In this document: piece after piece, positions 1-8,101 of the stretch | How positions within the stretch are numbered: the stretch's first letter is position 1 | Layout of the letters: each line of letters opens with the position of its first letter | Assembly: GCF_001613935.1 (NCBI RefSeq) | Contig: NZ_LQCI01000001.1 | Span: 62,001-126,000, forward strand | Direction of reading: 5' to 3' | Length of the DNA stretch: 64,000 bases | Origin: Amycolatopsis regifaucium | GTDB taxonomy: Bacteria; Actinomycetota; Actinomycetes; Mycobacteriales; Pseudonocardiaceae | The notes under the pieces: model-generated | The model's database searches: none | Told to the model about the DNA's origin: nothing | What the model saw: only the letters and a program-made list of their open reading frames with translations | Position numbers and translations under genes: made by a program

Positions 1-109
1 AGACCAGGCGTTCCACTCCGACGGCGTGGATTCCTTCGGCGTAGAACAGCCGTGACGCGGTCTCGAGCAGCCGGATCTTCGGGTGTGTTCCCCGGTCGGC
101 GGTCGGCAT
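1..109 (-). CDS. TetR-family transcriptional regulator, N-terminus only
   Basis: Translating leftwards from ATG at 109 gives about 36 residues before the window ends. They contain the first helices of a TetR DNA-binding domain (ETASRLFYAEGIHAVGVERL). The ligand-binding part lies outside the window. The gene diverges from the alpha/beta hydrolase at 236, and the 126 bases between them hold TetR-like inverted repeats. It therefore probably controls itself and the hydrolase. The family is clear from the N-terminus; target and ligand are inference or unknown. Confidence 0.8.
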   Translation of the reverse strand, partial: MPTADRGTHPKIRLLETASRLFYAEGIHAVGVERLV

Positions 110-192
110 CCCCCGATCTTAGAGAAAGAACGGTCATTCCGCCACGTTGGCTACGTCACCTTGCGGAAGGCGGCCGGGGCGAGCATTGTTCA

Positions 193-216
193 GGGAGAAA
201 GACCGATCGTTCTCCC
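193..216. promoter_or_regulatory. Inverted repeat, probable TetR operator
   Basis: Seven-base arms GGGAGAA and TTCTCCC are perfect and flank AGACCGATCG, 20 bases upstream of the hydrolase ATG. A related half (AGAACGGTCATTCC) sits at about 127-140, nearer the TetR start. Paired sites of this kind in a divergent TetR promoter region are typical. Binding is inferred. Confidence 0.5.
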
Positions 217-235
217 TAGCTCTGAAGGAGCACTC

Positions 236-940
236 ATGAGCACCCAGAAGCCCACCATCGTCCTGGTCCACGGTGCTTTCGCCGACTCGTCCAGCTGGAA
301 CGGCGTGGTTTCGAAGCTGCGGGAGGAGGGCTATCCGGTGCTGGCGGCGCCGAACCCGCTGCGCGGAATCGAGTCCGACGCGGACTACGTCTCCGATTTC
401 GTCAACGGCGTGTCCGGTCCGGTGGTACTGGCCGGGCATTCCTACGGCGGCGTGGTGATCAGCCGCGCGGCGGCCACCGCGCCGAACGTGAAGGCGCTCG
501 TCTACATCGCCGCCTTCCAGCCGGAGGCGGGGGAGAGCGTGTTCGAGCTGTCCGGCCGGTTCGAGGGAAGCAAGCTCGGCCCGGACACCACGAACGTCCT
601 CGCGGCCCAGGGTGAGCTGTCGATCAAGCCCGAGAACTTCTCGGACGTGTTCGCGGCCGACGTCCCCGAGGAGACCGCCGACGTCATGGCGGTCACCCAG
701 CGTCCGGTCACCGAGCGCGCGCTGGCCACGCCGTTCGACGGCGAGCCCGCGTGGAAGACCCTGCCGTCCTGGGCGCTGATCGCCGAGCGGGACCACGCGA
801 TCCCCGCCGCCGCGCAGGCGTTCATGAGCGAGCGCGCCGGTTCGGAGGTCAGCCGGGTCGACGCCTCGCACGCGGTTTCGGTTTCGCGGCCGGACGTCGT
901 CGCCGAGGTCATCCTCGCCGCGGCCGCCAAGGTCGCCTGA
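236..940 (+). CDS. Alpha/beta hydrolase
   Basis: 234 residues. The N-terminus reads TIVLVHGAFADSSSW, the beta-strand and oxyanion-hole segment of an alpha/beta hydrolase. The nucleophile elbow GHSYGG follows near residue 67, and a C-terminal SHAVSVSRPD segment supplies the likely catalytic His. The size fits the small esterase-like hydrolases common in actinobacteria. I chose ATG at 236 because GAAGGAG lies 5 bases upstream; the frame is open further back, but without family sequence and across the operator. Likely cytoplasmic, as no signal peptide is seen. The natural substrate cannot be read from sequence. It is probably repressed by the divergent TetR protein. Confidence 0.88.
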   Translation: MSTQKPTIVLVHGAFADSSSWNGVVSKLREEGYPVLAAPNPLRGIESDADYVSDFVNGVSGPVVLAGHSYGGVVISRAAATAPNVKALVYIAAFQPEAGESVFELSGRFEGSKLGPDTTNVLAAQGELSIKPENFSDVFAADVPEETADVMAVTQRPVTERALATPFDGEPAWKTLPSWALIAERDHAIPAAAQAFMSERAGSEVSRVDASHAVSVSRPDVVAEVILAAAAKVA

Positions 941-966
941 CCTCGGTCGCTTGACAGGTGAATCCT

Positions 967-1008
967 CCCCGGAGAGACTGCAAAAACGTTTTTGCATGCT
1001 CTCCGGGG
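967..1008. promoter_or_regulatory. 42-base palindrome with LacI-type operator core
   Basis: The centre is a perfect 18-base palindrome (TGCAAAAACGTTTTTGCA, 979-996) with the central CG usual for LacI-family operators. Outside it lie perfect 10-base arms CCCCGGAGAG (967-976) and CTCTCCGGGG (999-1008); only two base pairs between core and arms fail to match. It ends 10 bases before the flavoprotein GTG, in front of a two-gene unit whose second gene is a LacI regulator. Autoregulation is likely. Read as RNA it would also form a strong hairpin. Confidence 0.7.
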
Positions 1009-1018
1009 GGGGGAACAC

Positions 1019-1663
1019 GTGAAGGTCTTGGTGCTCGATTCGAGCCCGCGTCGTGAAGGCAATTCCTGGGCTCTCGCCCAAGCGCTCGCCAAAGGCGCGG
1101 AGGAGGCGGGTCACGCGATCGACTTCGTCCGCCTCGACGAGTTCGTCGAAGCGCCGCTGGGGGATTGCCGCGGTTGCCGGCTGAGCGACCGTTCCTGCGG
1201 TATCGCGGACGGCTACGAGCGGCTTTTGTTCGACCACGTGCTCCCGGCGGACGCGATCGTGTACGCGACCCCGCTGCACTGGTACGGGATGACGGGACGG
1301 CTCAAGTCCTTCTTCGACCGGCTTTTCTGTTACACGTCAGGCAGTTCGCCGCACACCGCGCGAGTCGTCCCAGGGCTGATGAACAAACGCGCCGCGGTGC
1401 TGATCTCCTGCGAGGAGAGCTATCGCGGCGCGACGCTCGGCCTCGAAGCCCAGTTCCAGGAACTCACCCGGTACCTGCGCCAGGACCTGGCCGGGATCGT
1501 GGTCGGCGTCGGCAACAGCCGGGGCGAGGTGGAACGCGATCCCGCCCGGCCGCTGGAGGCGGCGGCGGATCTCGGCCGTAGGCTGGGCGACGCCCATGTC
1601 ACCGACTATCGGCTGGACACCGACCGGCCGAACCGCGTCTGGGGACCGCCCGTGGAGGCCTGA
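1019..1663 (+). CDS. NAD(P)H-dependent FMN reductase-like flavoprotein
   Basis: 214 residues with a flavodoxin-like fold. The N-terminal VLVLDSSPRREGNSWALA is the FMN phosphate-binding loop of the NADPH-dependent FMN reductase/NQO family. A CRGCRLSDRSC segment near residue 50 and TPLHWYGMTGRLKSFFDR near residue 85 also match that family. I take GTG at 1019: family homology begins there, and the longer frame would start inside the palindrome. The stop at 1663 touches the LacI start at 1664, so the two are probably co-transcribed. Likely role: a cytoplasmic quinone, nitro or flavin reductase. The physiological electron acceptor is unknown. Confidence 0.82.
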   Translation: MKVLVLDSSPRREGNSWALAQALAKGAEEAGHAIDFVRLDEFVEAPLGDCRGCRLSDRSCGIADGYERLLFDHVLPADAIVYATPLHWYGMTGRLKSFFDRLFCYTSGSSPHTARVVPGLMNKRAAVLISCEESYRGATLGLEAQFQELTRYLRQDLAGIVVGVGNSRGEVERDPARPLEAAADLGRRLGDAHVTDYRLDTDRPNRVWGPPVEA

Positions 1664-2728
1664 GTGTCGCCGACCATCCGTGACGTCGCCGCCGCCGCGG
1701 GGGTCTCGATCACGACCGTGTCGCATGTGCTCAGCGGGCAGGGACGGATCTCCGAGGACACGCGGCGGCGGGTCGAGCGGGCGGCGGCCGACCTCGGCTA
1801 CCAGGCCAGCGTCCACGCGCGGCAGCTGGTCACCCGGCGCAGCCGCACCCTGGCGATCCAGCTCGCGAACTCGGTCGACGCGAGCAACGCCTGCGCGCTC
1901 GTGCCCAACTCCGACTACTTCCTCGAAGTGCTCAACGGGGCGGCCGAAGCCGCGTCGAAACGGTCGTATGGTCTGTTGCTCACTCCGTTGGACGCCGACC
2001 TCGACCGGCTGAACGCCTTCGCCGTCGACGGCGCGATCCTCGTCGACCCGCGCGGGGACGAACCGTTCTTCGCCGGCGGCTGGTGCCGTGACCGGCCACT
2101 GGTGACCATCGGACGCCCGCTGGCCGCGCCCTGCCCCGTGCCGGTCGTCGTCGACAACGACCTTGTCGTGGCGGCCCGGCTGATGCTGGACCACTTGGCG
2201 CACAACGGATACGAGCGCCCGGCGATGATCACCACCGACACGAGCCGCTCCTACGCGGCGGATCTCGTCGCGGGCTACACCGGCTGGACGGAGGGCCGGG
2301 GAGCGGAACCGGTGGTCGTCGAAATCGACGAACCGCCGACCACCGAAGGCACCGCGGAAGCCCTGGGCAGGCTGCTCGACCGGCCGGTGTGCCCGGACGC
2401 CGTCTTCACGACGTCGGAGAACCTCGCCCTCGGTGTCCTCCACGAGGCACGCCGCCGACAGCTCGCGGTGCCCGGCGAACTCGGCATCTGCAGCGCGGTC
2501 GACAGCGGGTCGCTTCGCCTGACTTCGCCGCAGGTGACCGGCATGTTCGTCCACCCCCGCGAGGCGGGCGGCCGCGCGGCCACGGCGTTGATGGACCTGG
2601 TCGAGGGCGCCGCCCCGGACGGCGAGCCGCGCCGGATCGAGGTGCCGGTGCGGTTGAACGCACGGGAATCCACCGGACGGCTCGCCTCACCGGTTCACCA
2701 GGTGACGGGCAGTTCCCGCACCGTATAG
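1664..2728 (+). CDS. LacI-family transcriptional regulator
   Basis: 354 residues. The N-terminal helix-turn-helix and hinge (TIRDVAAAAGVSITTVSHVL) is classic LacI, followed by a periplasmic-binding-protein-like effector domain ending in LGICSAVDSGSLRLTSPQVT and a dimer region. The GTG start abuts the previous stop. The palindrome at 967-1008 is its probable operator. The last 34 bases overlap the convergent P450 gene, so the 3' ends of the two transcripts are complementary. The effector is unknown; members usually sense sugars, but the partner here is a flavoprotein. Confidence 0.92.
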   Translation: MSPTIRDVAAAAGVSITTVSHVLSGQGRISEDTRRRVERAAADLGYQASVHARQLVTRRSRTLAIQLANSVDASNACALVPNSDYFLEVLNGAAEAASKRSYGLLLTPLDADLDRLNAFAVDGAILVDPRGDEPFFAGGWCRDRPLVTIGRPLAAPCPVPVVVDNDLVVAARLMLDHLAHNGYERPAMITTDTSRSYAADLVAGYTGWTEGRGAEPVVVEIDEPPTTEGTAEALGRLLDRPVCPDAVFTTSENLALGVLHEARRRQLAVPGELGICSAVDSGSLRLTSPQVTGMFVHPREAGGRAATALMDLVEGAAPDGEPRRIEVPVRLNARESTGRLASPVHQVTGSSRTV

Positions 2729-3909
2729 AAGACCGCGTTCTCGTCGAACGGCAGTTCCTCCCAGGGGGTGGCCGCCTTCAAGGTCGGGATACGCCGGAAG
2801 AGCGTGCCGTAGACGACCTGGAGTTCCACTCTGGCCAGTGGGGCGCCCAGGCATAAGTGCCTGCCGTGGCCGAAGGCGACATGGTGGCGGGCCTCGCGCC
2901 GGACGTCGACGGTGTCCGGATCCGGGAAAGCGGCCGGATCCCGGTTGGCCGTGTTCTTCGCCGCGATGATGCCCTCGCCCGCCCGGATGAGCCTGCCGCC
3001 GATCTCCAGGTCCTCCCGCGCCACGCGGCGCGCTTCGGTGTGGGTGATGGACAAGTAGCGCAAAAGCTCCTCCACCGCGCCGGCCGCCCGCGCGGGATCG
3101 CCGTCACGGACCAGGTCGAGCTGATCCGGATTCGCCAGAAGCGCCGCCGTGCCCAGCGCGATCATGCCCGCCGTGGTGTCGTGCCCGGCGACCAGCAGGA
3201 GCTGGCCCAGCGTGGCGATCTCACGCGGGCTCATCGCACCGGTCCGGAACTGCTCGATGGCCAGCGTGCTGAGCAGATCCTCGGCGGGCTCCGCGTTCTT
3301 TCGGAGGACCAGCTCTTCCAGATACGCGTTCAGCTCCTCGCTGGCGGCCAGTGCCCGTTCGGGATCGGGCTCGTCCATGACCAAGGTGCGGGCCACCTCC
3401 TGGAAGAAGCCGCGGTCGGTGTAGGGCACGCCGAGCAGTTCACAGATCACCAGCGAAGGGACCGGCAACGCGAACGCCGCCACCAGATCCACCGGCTTGG
3501 GACCGTCGAGCATTCCGTCGAGGAGGTCGTCGACGATTCGCTGGATCCGGGGCCGTAGAGCCGCCATCTTCCGGACCGTGAATTCCGGGGTCAGCAGCCG
3601 CCGCTGGACGGTGTGTTCCGGCGCGTCCATCTGCATCAACGTCTTCATCCCGGTGTCGCGTGCCTTGCTCACCGCGTTGGTGTGCGGGAAGCCCGGGTGT
3701 GTGGCGTCGACGCTGACCCGTGGATCGGCCAGGATCGTGCGCACGTCTTCGTACCGGGTGATCAGCCATGGCGTGCCGCCATCCCACAGCTTCACCCGGG
3801 ACACCGGATCCTCCGCGGCCCGTCGCAGCAGTTCCGGTGCCGGGTCGAAAGGGCGGCCCGCGGCGCGCGCCATCGGGAACCGCCGCTTGCTCGCCTGGTC
3901 GTCGTCCAC
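2695..3909 (-). CDS. Cytochrome P450
   Basis: 404 residues, normal for a soluble bacterial P450. The I-helix oxygen-activation motif AGHDTTAG, the EELLR of the ExxR motif and the haem loop FGHGRHLCLGAP with its Cys ligand are all intact. I chose GTG at 3909 because AAGGAG lies about 7 bases upstream and the protein then begins VDDDQASKRRF; the frame upstream belongs to older sequence. Two direct copies of AATCGGAC at 3971-3987 lie in its upstream region. It needs ferredoxin and ferredoxin reductase, neither of which is adjacent. It sits alone between a LacI gene and the glycan cluster. Substrate unknown. Confidence 0.95.
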   Translation of the reverse strand: MDDDQASKRRFPMARAAGRPFDPAPELLRRAAEDPVSRVKLWDGGTPWLITRYEDVRTILADPRVSVDATHPGFPHTNAVSKARDTGMKTLMQMDAPEHTVQRRLLTPEFTVRKMAALRPRIQRIVDDLLDGMLDGPKPVDLVAAFALPVPSLVICELLGVPYTDRGFFQEVARTLVMDEPDPERALAASEELNAYLEELVLRKNAEPAEDLLSTLAIEQFRTGAMSPREIATLGQLLLVAGHDTTAGMIALGTAALLANPDQLDLVRDGDPARAAGAVEELLRYLSITHTEARRVAREDLEIGGRLIRAGEGIIAAKNTANRDPAAFPDPDTVDVRREARHHVAFGHGRHLCLGAPLARVELQVVYGTLFRRIPTLKAATPWEELPFDENAVFYTVRELPVTW

Positions 3910-4029
3910 ACGTTTCTCCTTGCTGTCGAATGCTTCGCGCTCGCAGCATGCCGGTGCGGAAGACCCCGGTAATCGGACAAATCGGACGTGAGTTGCGTCA
4001 CATATTCCGGCTGGTGCCGGCGTCTGGAA

Positions 4030-4139
4030 CTCCGGCACGTCGCGGTGCAGAATCCCGTCCGCATTGGGCGGCGGCCGACGCCGAGGGCCCGGCAGCAGCT
4101 GCTTGACCGCGACCGTCCGGCCGAGCCGTTCGTCCCATC
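4030..4139 (-). pseudogene. Remnant of a Ser/Thr protein kinase
   Basis: Read on the minus strand, this stretch gives RWDERLGRTVAVKQLLPG and, about 12 residues later, ADGILHRDV. The first resembles the beta-3 lysine segment (VAVK) of bacterial Hanks-type kinases and the second the catalytic-loop HRD. In an intact kinase these are roughly 80-100 residues apart. There is no start, glycine-rich loop, DFG motif or C-lobe. I read it as an internally deleted relic. The match is short, so chance similarity is possible. Confidence 0.42.
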
Positions 4140-4151
4140 GTTTCCCCGCCG

Positions 4152-4784
4152 CTAGGGCCGGTGAACCTCCTCGATCGGCGCACCGGCCGTCGCCAGCCAA
4201 GCCTCGGCGAGCAGCCGGTGACCGAGCGGGCTGGGGTGGACGCCGTCCGGCGCGAGCGTCGCCGCCCCGTGCTCTTCCGCCGCCTTTGGCATGAACAGGT
4301 CCGCGCGCACCGGCCGCGCGCCGAACTCGGCGGCGACCTCCAGTGCCACCTCGATGCGAGGCGCCAGATCGCCGAGCCATTCGTGCTGCTCCGGTTCGAC
4401 CGGCAACAGGAACGGCGTGATGACGTACAACTCCGCCGGGAGATGTTGCCGGGCGCTGCCCAGCAGACGGCGGTAGGCGGCGCGGAACTTTCCGATCGGG
4501 CTCGGCAGGCCGCGGTCGAAGGTCCGCCACGTGTCGTTGATGCCGATCTTCACGGTCAGCACCGTGGGCCGCTCCGCGAGGACGTCGGTGGTCCAGCGGG
4601 CTTCCAGATCGTAGATGCGGTTTCCGTTGAGGCCCTTGTTGAGCACCACCGGCCCGCCTGGCAAGCGGTCCGCGATCTGCCGGACGTAACCCTTGCCGAG
4701 CGACGCCGGATCGGTGCGGTCGCGGCCGGAGTCGGTGATCGAGTCACCGGCGAACAGCAGCCGGTCGGTTCCGGTGAACCTCAC
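4152..4784 (-). CDS. SGNH/GDSL hydrolase (probable carbohydrate esterase)
   Basis: 210 residues. FAGDSITDSG carries the block I catalytic Ser, KGLNGN supplies the block II Gly, GIND matches block III, and DGVHPS near the C-terminus holds the Asp and His. This is the architecture of GDSL-type acyl or acetyl-esterases, several of which deacetylate polysaccharides. The GTG start overlaps the isomerase stop (GTGA), so it is translated with that gene. No signal peptide is visible. In a glycan cluster it may remove acetyl groups from imported oligosaccharides; that role is inferred. Confidence 0.85.
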   Translation of the reverse strand: MRFTGTDRLLFAGDSITDSGRDRTDPASLGKGYVRQIADRLPGGPVVLNKGLNGNRIYDLEARWTTDVLAERPTVLTVKIGINDTWRTFDRGLPSPIGKFRAAYRRLLGSARQHLPAELYVITPFLLPVEPEQHEWLGDLAPRIEVALEVAAEFGARPVRADLFMPKAAEEHGAATLAPDGVHPSPLGHRLLAEAWLATAGAPIEEVHRP

Positions 4785-5542
4785 GCGCCCGCCTCGATCA
4801 GCTTGCGGAGGGAGTCGGCCTCACCGGGGATCAGGGCCGGATCGTTGTCCGGGACGAACTCCAGCAACGCGTCGAGCGGCCGTCCGCTCTTCGCGAGCAA
4901 GCCGAAGGCGCGCGTCCACAATTCCGCCCGGAAGTTCAGCGGATGCCGCTCGTTGCTGGGCCACCACGAGAAGACGTGCACCGCGCGAACCCGGTCGATG
5001 ACCAGCTCCAGCCCCGCCAGCGCCTGGTCGTCCGGCAGATCCTGCGGCGGTTGCCAGTAGGTGCCGAAATTGTCGCGGCCGACCTCTTCGAGCAGCTGGA
5101 CGGTCGATTCGGCGGTGTCGGTCAGTGTCCCGCCGTGGAACTCCAGCGCGACCTCCAGGCCGTGTTCGTTCGCGACGTCGGCGGCCTCGCGGAGCCCGGC
5201 GACGACCTGCTGCCGCTCGTCGGGGTCGACGTCCGCCGAGCCCGCTTTGCCGGCCCACACCCGGATCCGGGTGGCACCGAGCCGGAGCGCGGTCGCGGCG
5301 ATGTCGCCGAATTTCCCGGATTCCACCGGGGTGGCGCGGAAGTAGGAACCGTAGGAGTCGCAGGTCAGTTCGTGCCGCGACATGGCTTCGAGCGCGCGAT
5401 CGGCGGCCCAGTCGTCGCCTGGGCGCACGTGGACGTCGGCGCCCCATTCGATCACCTGCAGCCCCGCTTCCGCGGCGCGGCGGGCGACCTCGTCGGCGTC
5501 CAGCCGCCGCAGCGTCACCGAACACAGTCCCGGGCGGATCAT
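4781..5542 (-). CDS. Sugar phosphate isomerase/epimerase (xylose-isomerase-like TIM barrel)
   Basis: 253 residues with the AP-endonuclease-2/IolE-type TIM-barrel pattern: EWGADVHV near the start, YGSYFRATP, RIRVWAG, LEFHGGTLTDT with a likely metal Glu, and VHVFSWWPS. ATG at 5542 is preceded by GGAGG and overlaps the LacI stop. It lies in the same minus-strand run as the lyase, fucosidase and esterase, so it likely handles a sugar released by them. Which sugar cannot be told from the sequence. A role in isomerising a keto sugar or uronate is a guess from context. Confidence 0.82.
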   Translation of the reverse strand: MIRPGLCSVTLRRLDADEVARRAAEAGLQVIEWGADVHVRPGDDWAADRALEAMSRHELTCDSYGSYFRATPVESGKFGDIAATALRLGATRIRVWAGKAGSADVDPDERQQVVAGLREAADVANEHGLEVALEFHGGTLTDTAESTVQLLEEVGRDNFGTYWQPPQDLPDDQALAGLELVIDRVRAVHVFSWWPSNERHPLNFRAELWTRAFGLLAKSGRPLDALLEFVPDNDPALIPGEADSLRKLIEAGA

Positions 5543-6579
5543 CGTTCCTCCAACAGTTGAGTACTTTCCCGCAGCACGACCTCGCCGGTGACCGGCCGGA
5601 CGCGAGGGCTGTCCGCGCGGTCGGCGAGGACGAAGTCGAGGGCCTGTTCGCCCATGGTTTCGATCGGGACGCGCACGGTGGACAGCGAAGGCCTGATGTC
5701 GCGCAAGGTGATGATGTCGTCGAATCCGGCGACCGCGATGGGCGAAGGTACCTCCAGCCCGCGGTCGCGGCAGGCGGCCATCGCGCCGACGGCCATCACG
5801 TCGTTGACCGCGAAGACACACCCGTGCCGGAAACCGCCTTCCAGCGCTCGCACCATCGCCGCGTACCCGCCGTCGCGGGTGAACTCCGCGTGCAGGACGT
5901 GGTGCGCGGGCAGCGAGGCGCCGTGGCGGACGAGCCCGTCGCGGAAACCCTGCACGCGATCGCGGGAGGTCAGCAGTCCCGGCGGTCCGGCGAGGACGCG
6001 GAAGTCGCGGTGCCCGACTCCGGCGAGCCGCTCGCCGAGCGCCGCCGCACCCGGCCGGTTCTCCAGCATGACGGTGTCGAACGGCAGTTTCCGCTGCCCG
6101 ATCACCACGACCCGGCCGTCGGCGGCCTCGAAGGCCTTGAGTTCCTTGGTCAGAGTCCGTTGCAGGGCACTGTCCTCGTTCCGCGAACCGGCCAGGATGA
6201 CCGCGCGTGCCCGTTGCCCGCGCAACGTCGTGACGTATTCGAGTTCCTTCTCCGGCCGGTTTTCCGTGCTGGCGATGGTGACCGTCAGCCCGTGCCGGGC
6301 GGCCACGCGCATCACCCCGGACGCGATCGAGGAGAAATACGGGTCGACGATGTCGTGTACCAGCAGTCCCACGACGTTGCCGCGGCCGCGGGCCATCGCC
6401 TGCGCGGGCACGTTCGTGGTGTACCGCAGCCGTTCCGCGGCCCGCAGCACCGATTCCCGCAGGCCACCGCTGACCTGCCTGGTGCCACCGTTGAGCGCCC
6501 TCGACGCCGTCGCGAGCGACACACCCGCCTCACGGGCGACATCGGCCAAGGTGACCGAACCCGCGGCGCGCTGCGGCAT
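5539..6579 (-). CDS. LacI-family repressor of the glycan cluster
   Basis: 346 residues. The helix-turn-helix VTLADVAREAGVSLATASRA is followed by a full sugar-binding effector domain (VVGLLVHDIVDPYFSSIASG, then AVAGFDDIITLRDIRPSLST). Starts at ATG 6579 with GGAGGAA just upstream. It lies within the gene run it probably controls, after a hairpin at 6601-6638 that may lower read-through from the lyase gene. The best operator candidate is GGTAAGCGCTTTCC at 12622-12635, upstream of the transporter. The inducer is probably a product of the lyase or fucosidase. Confidence 0.93.
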   Translation of the reverse strand: MPQRAAGSVTLADVAREAGVSLATASRALNGGTRQVSGGLRESVLRAAERLRYTTNVPAQAMARGRGNVVGLLVHDIVDPYFSSIASGVMRVAARHGLTVTIASTENRPEKELEYVTTLRGQRARAVILAGSRNEDSALQRTLTKELKAFEAADGRVVVIGQRKLPFDTVMLENRPGAAALGERLAGVGHRDFRVLAGPPGLLTSRDRVQGFRDGLVRHGASLPAHHVLHAEFTRDGGYAAMVRALEGGFRHGCVFAVNDVMAVGAMAACRDRGLEVPSPIAVAGFDDIITLRDIRPSLSTVRVPIETMGEQALDFVLADRADSPRVRPVTGEVVLRESTQLLEER

Positions 6580-6600
6580 GGTTCCTCCTCGGTGTCCGGT

Positions 6601-6638
6601 GGGCTCACGCCGGCGAGGACGGACGCCGGCGTGAGCCC
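6601..6638. terminator. Strong hairpin between lyase and LacI genes
   Basis: Perfect 15-base arms (6601-6615 and 6624-6638, GGGCTCACGCCGGCG and its complement) enclose an 8-base loop, starting 8 bases after the PL6 stop in the minus direction. There is no clear U-run, as is common for actinobacterial terminators. It may end or attenuate transcription before the LacI gene. Confidence 0.6.
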
Positions 6639-6645
6639 GGTTTCG

Positions 6646-8088
6646 CTACGGAGCGCCGGGGCCGACGTCCGCGGGGGTGAGCGGGCGGTTGGCGATCGCG
6701 GCCGTCGAGTACTCGTCGGCACCGACGTCACGCAGGCTGCCACGGGCCTGACCGTCGATGTCCACCGTGACCGGCGCGCCTCCCAGGGTCGCCGCGTCGA
6801 TCGCGGGGCTGCCCGCGGCGAGCCGCGAGATGCCGTCGCTGCCCTGCACGAGCTTCGGGTCGACCCGGCGGAAGGTGCCCGCCGGAATGTTCCCGTCCCC
6901 GCCCGCACCCCACAGGATGTTGCCGGACCAGGTGAAGTCGCCCGTGGTGCTCATCGCGACCAGGTCGCCGTTGCCGCCGACGAAGATGTTGTCGGAGATC
7001 GTGCAGTCGCGCGGTTCGATCGTCCGTTTGGTCTCGCCGGAGAGCGTGCTGTTGTTGTTCAGCAGCGTGTTGTGTGCGATGAGCACGCGGTCCGCCGCGT
7101 CGTTGCCACGCCGCGATTCCTTTGATTCACCCGGGAAGTGGTCCCGGACCGAGCCGCTGCCGACGACCAGCGCGCTGCCGGACACCCCGGCGACGTAGTT
7201 GTTGAGGATCTTGTGGTCGTTGCCGTAGATCCGGATGCCTTCCTTGCCGCCGAGGATGAAGTTCGATTCGACGACGGTCTTGTTGCCGTGGCGCAGCACG
7301 ATGCCGCCCAGGCTGTTCCGGATGGTGTTGTTGCGGATGAAGTTGCCCGACGACTTGATCGAAATCGCTTCCGGGTCGCCGTTCGCGCGTTCGAACAGGT
7401 TGAACTCGACCTTGGCGCCGGCGGTGCTCAGCGCACGCGGGCTGACGCCGAGACGGATCGGCTCGCCGCCGTTGTCGCCGGGGAAGGTGTGGTCGGAGAA
7501 GTAGTTCCGGAAGACTTCGACGCCCGCCGCCATCTTGTCTTCGTCCGCGCCTTCGATGCAGAGCATGACGCCGAGCGTCGTCTTGTGGTGGAAGTGGTTG
7601 CGGTCGATCTTGCTCTTGTCGGCGCGCACCATCACCCAGTGCAGGCCTTCGATGTCGGCCAGCTGGAAGTCGTTGCGGGTCAGGCGGATCACCGAGCAGT
7701 TCGGCGGGATCTCGATCGTGGTGCTCTGCCGGAACTTGAACCCGCTGATCGTGACACCGGTGGAGTCGTCGAAGACGAAGCTCTGCTCGCCGTTGAGGGT
7801 CACCCCGCCCCGGGACTGCGCGACGATCGTGATCGGCTGGTCCTTGGTGCCGCGCCTGCCGGTGATGCTGATCGGCTTGCCCGTCGGCACGGTGTACGTC
7901 CCGTTGTTCACGGTGATGACCGCGCCGGGACCGGCCTGGTTGATCGCGTTCTGCAGTTCGGTCAGCGAACTGACGTTGAGGGCGCACCACCCCTTCGGTT
8001 TGGCCGACGCCGTGCCCGCGGTGACCCAGGGGACGGTGATCAGCGCGGCGCCGAGGGTGGCGCCGCTGAGGAACCTTCTGCGATCCAT
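6646..8088 (-). CDS. Secreted polysaccharide lyase, family PL6 (chondroitinase B/alginate lyase type)
   Basis: 480 residues. The N-terminus MDRRRFLSGATLGAAL is a Tat-type signal peptide ending near TASA. The rest is a right-handed parallel beta-helix with the PL6 signature: NGGEPIRLG, DPEAISIKSSGNFIRNN and GGIVLRHGN. By alignment to chondroitinase B, where the catalytic pair is Lys250 and Arg271, the matching residues here are Lys245 and Arg266, with the same 21-residue spacing. The enzyme should cleave a uronate-containing polymer by beta-elimination outside the cell. The fucosidase and ABC importer follow in the same operon. The exact polymer is unknown. Confidence 0.9.
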   Translation of the reverse strand: MDRRRFLSGATLGAALITVPWVTAGTASAKPKGWCALNVSSLTELQNAINQAGPGAVITVNNGTYTVPTGKPISITGRRGTKDQPITIVAQSRGGVTLNGEQSFVFDDSTGVTISGFKFRQSTTIEIPPNCSVIRLTRNDFQLADIEGLHWVMVRADKSKIDRNHFHHKTTLGVMLCIEGADEDKMAAGVEVFRNYFSDHTFPGDNGGEPIRLGVSPRALSTAGAKVEFNLFERANGDPEAISIKSSGNFIRNNTIRNSLGGIVLRHGNKTVVESNFILGGKEGIRIYGNDHKILNNYVAGVSGSALVVGSGSVRDHFPGESKESRRGNDAADRVLIAHNTLLNNNSTLSGETKRTIEPRDCTISDNIFVGGNGDLVAMSTTGDFTWSGNILWGAGGDGNIPAGTFRRVDPKLVQGSDGISRLAAGSPAIDAATLGGAPVTVDIDGQARGSLRDVGADEYSTAAIANRPLTPADVGPGAP

Positions 8089-8101
8089 GATGCCTCCGTG
8101 C

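Noticed and set aside
134..1279. 381-codon minus-strand frame over the hydrolase and flavoprotein
   Set aside because: It is low in recognisable motifs and opposes two genes with intact catalytic motifs and ribosome sites.
3910..4530. Extension of the P450 frame to 611 residues
   Set aside because: The extra part crosses the SGNH gene and the kinase relic. The GTG at 3909 with AAGGAG gives a normal P450 length.
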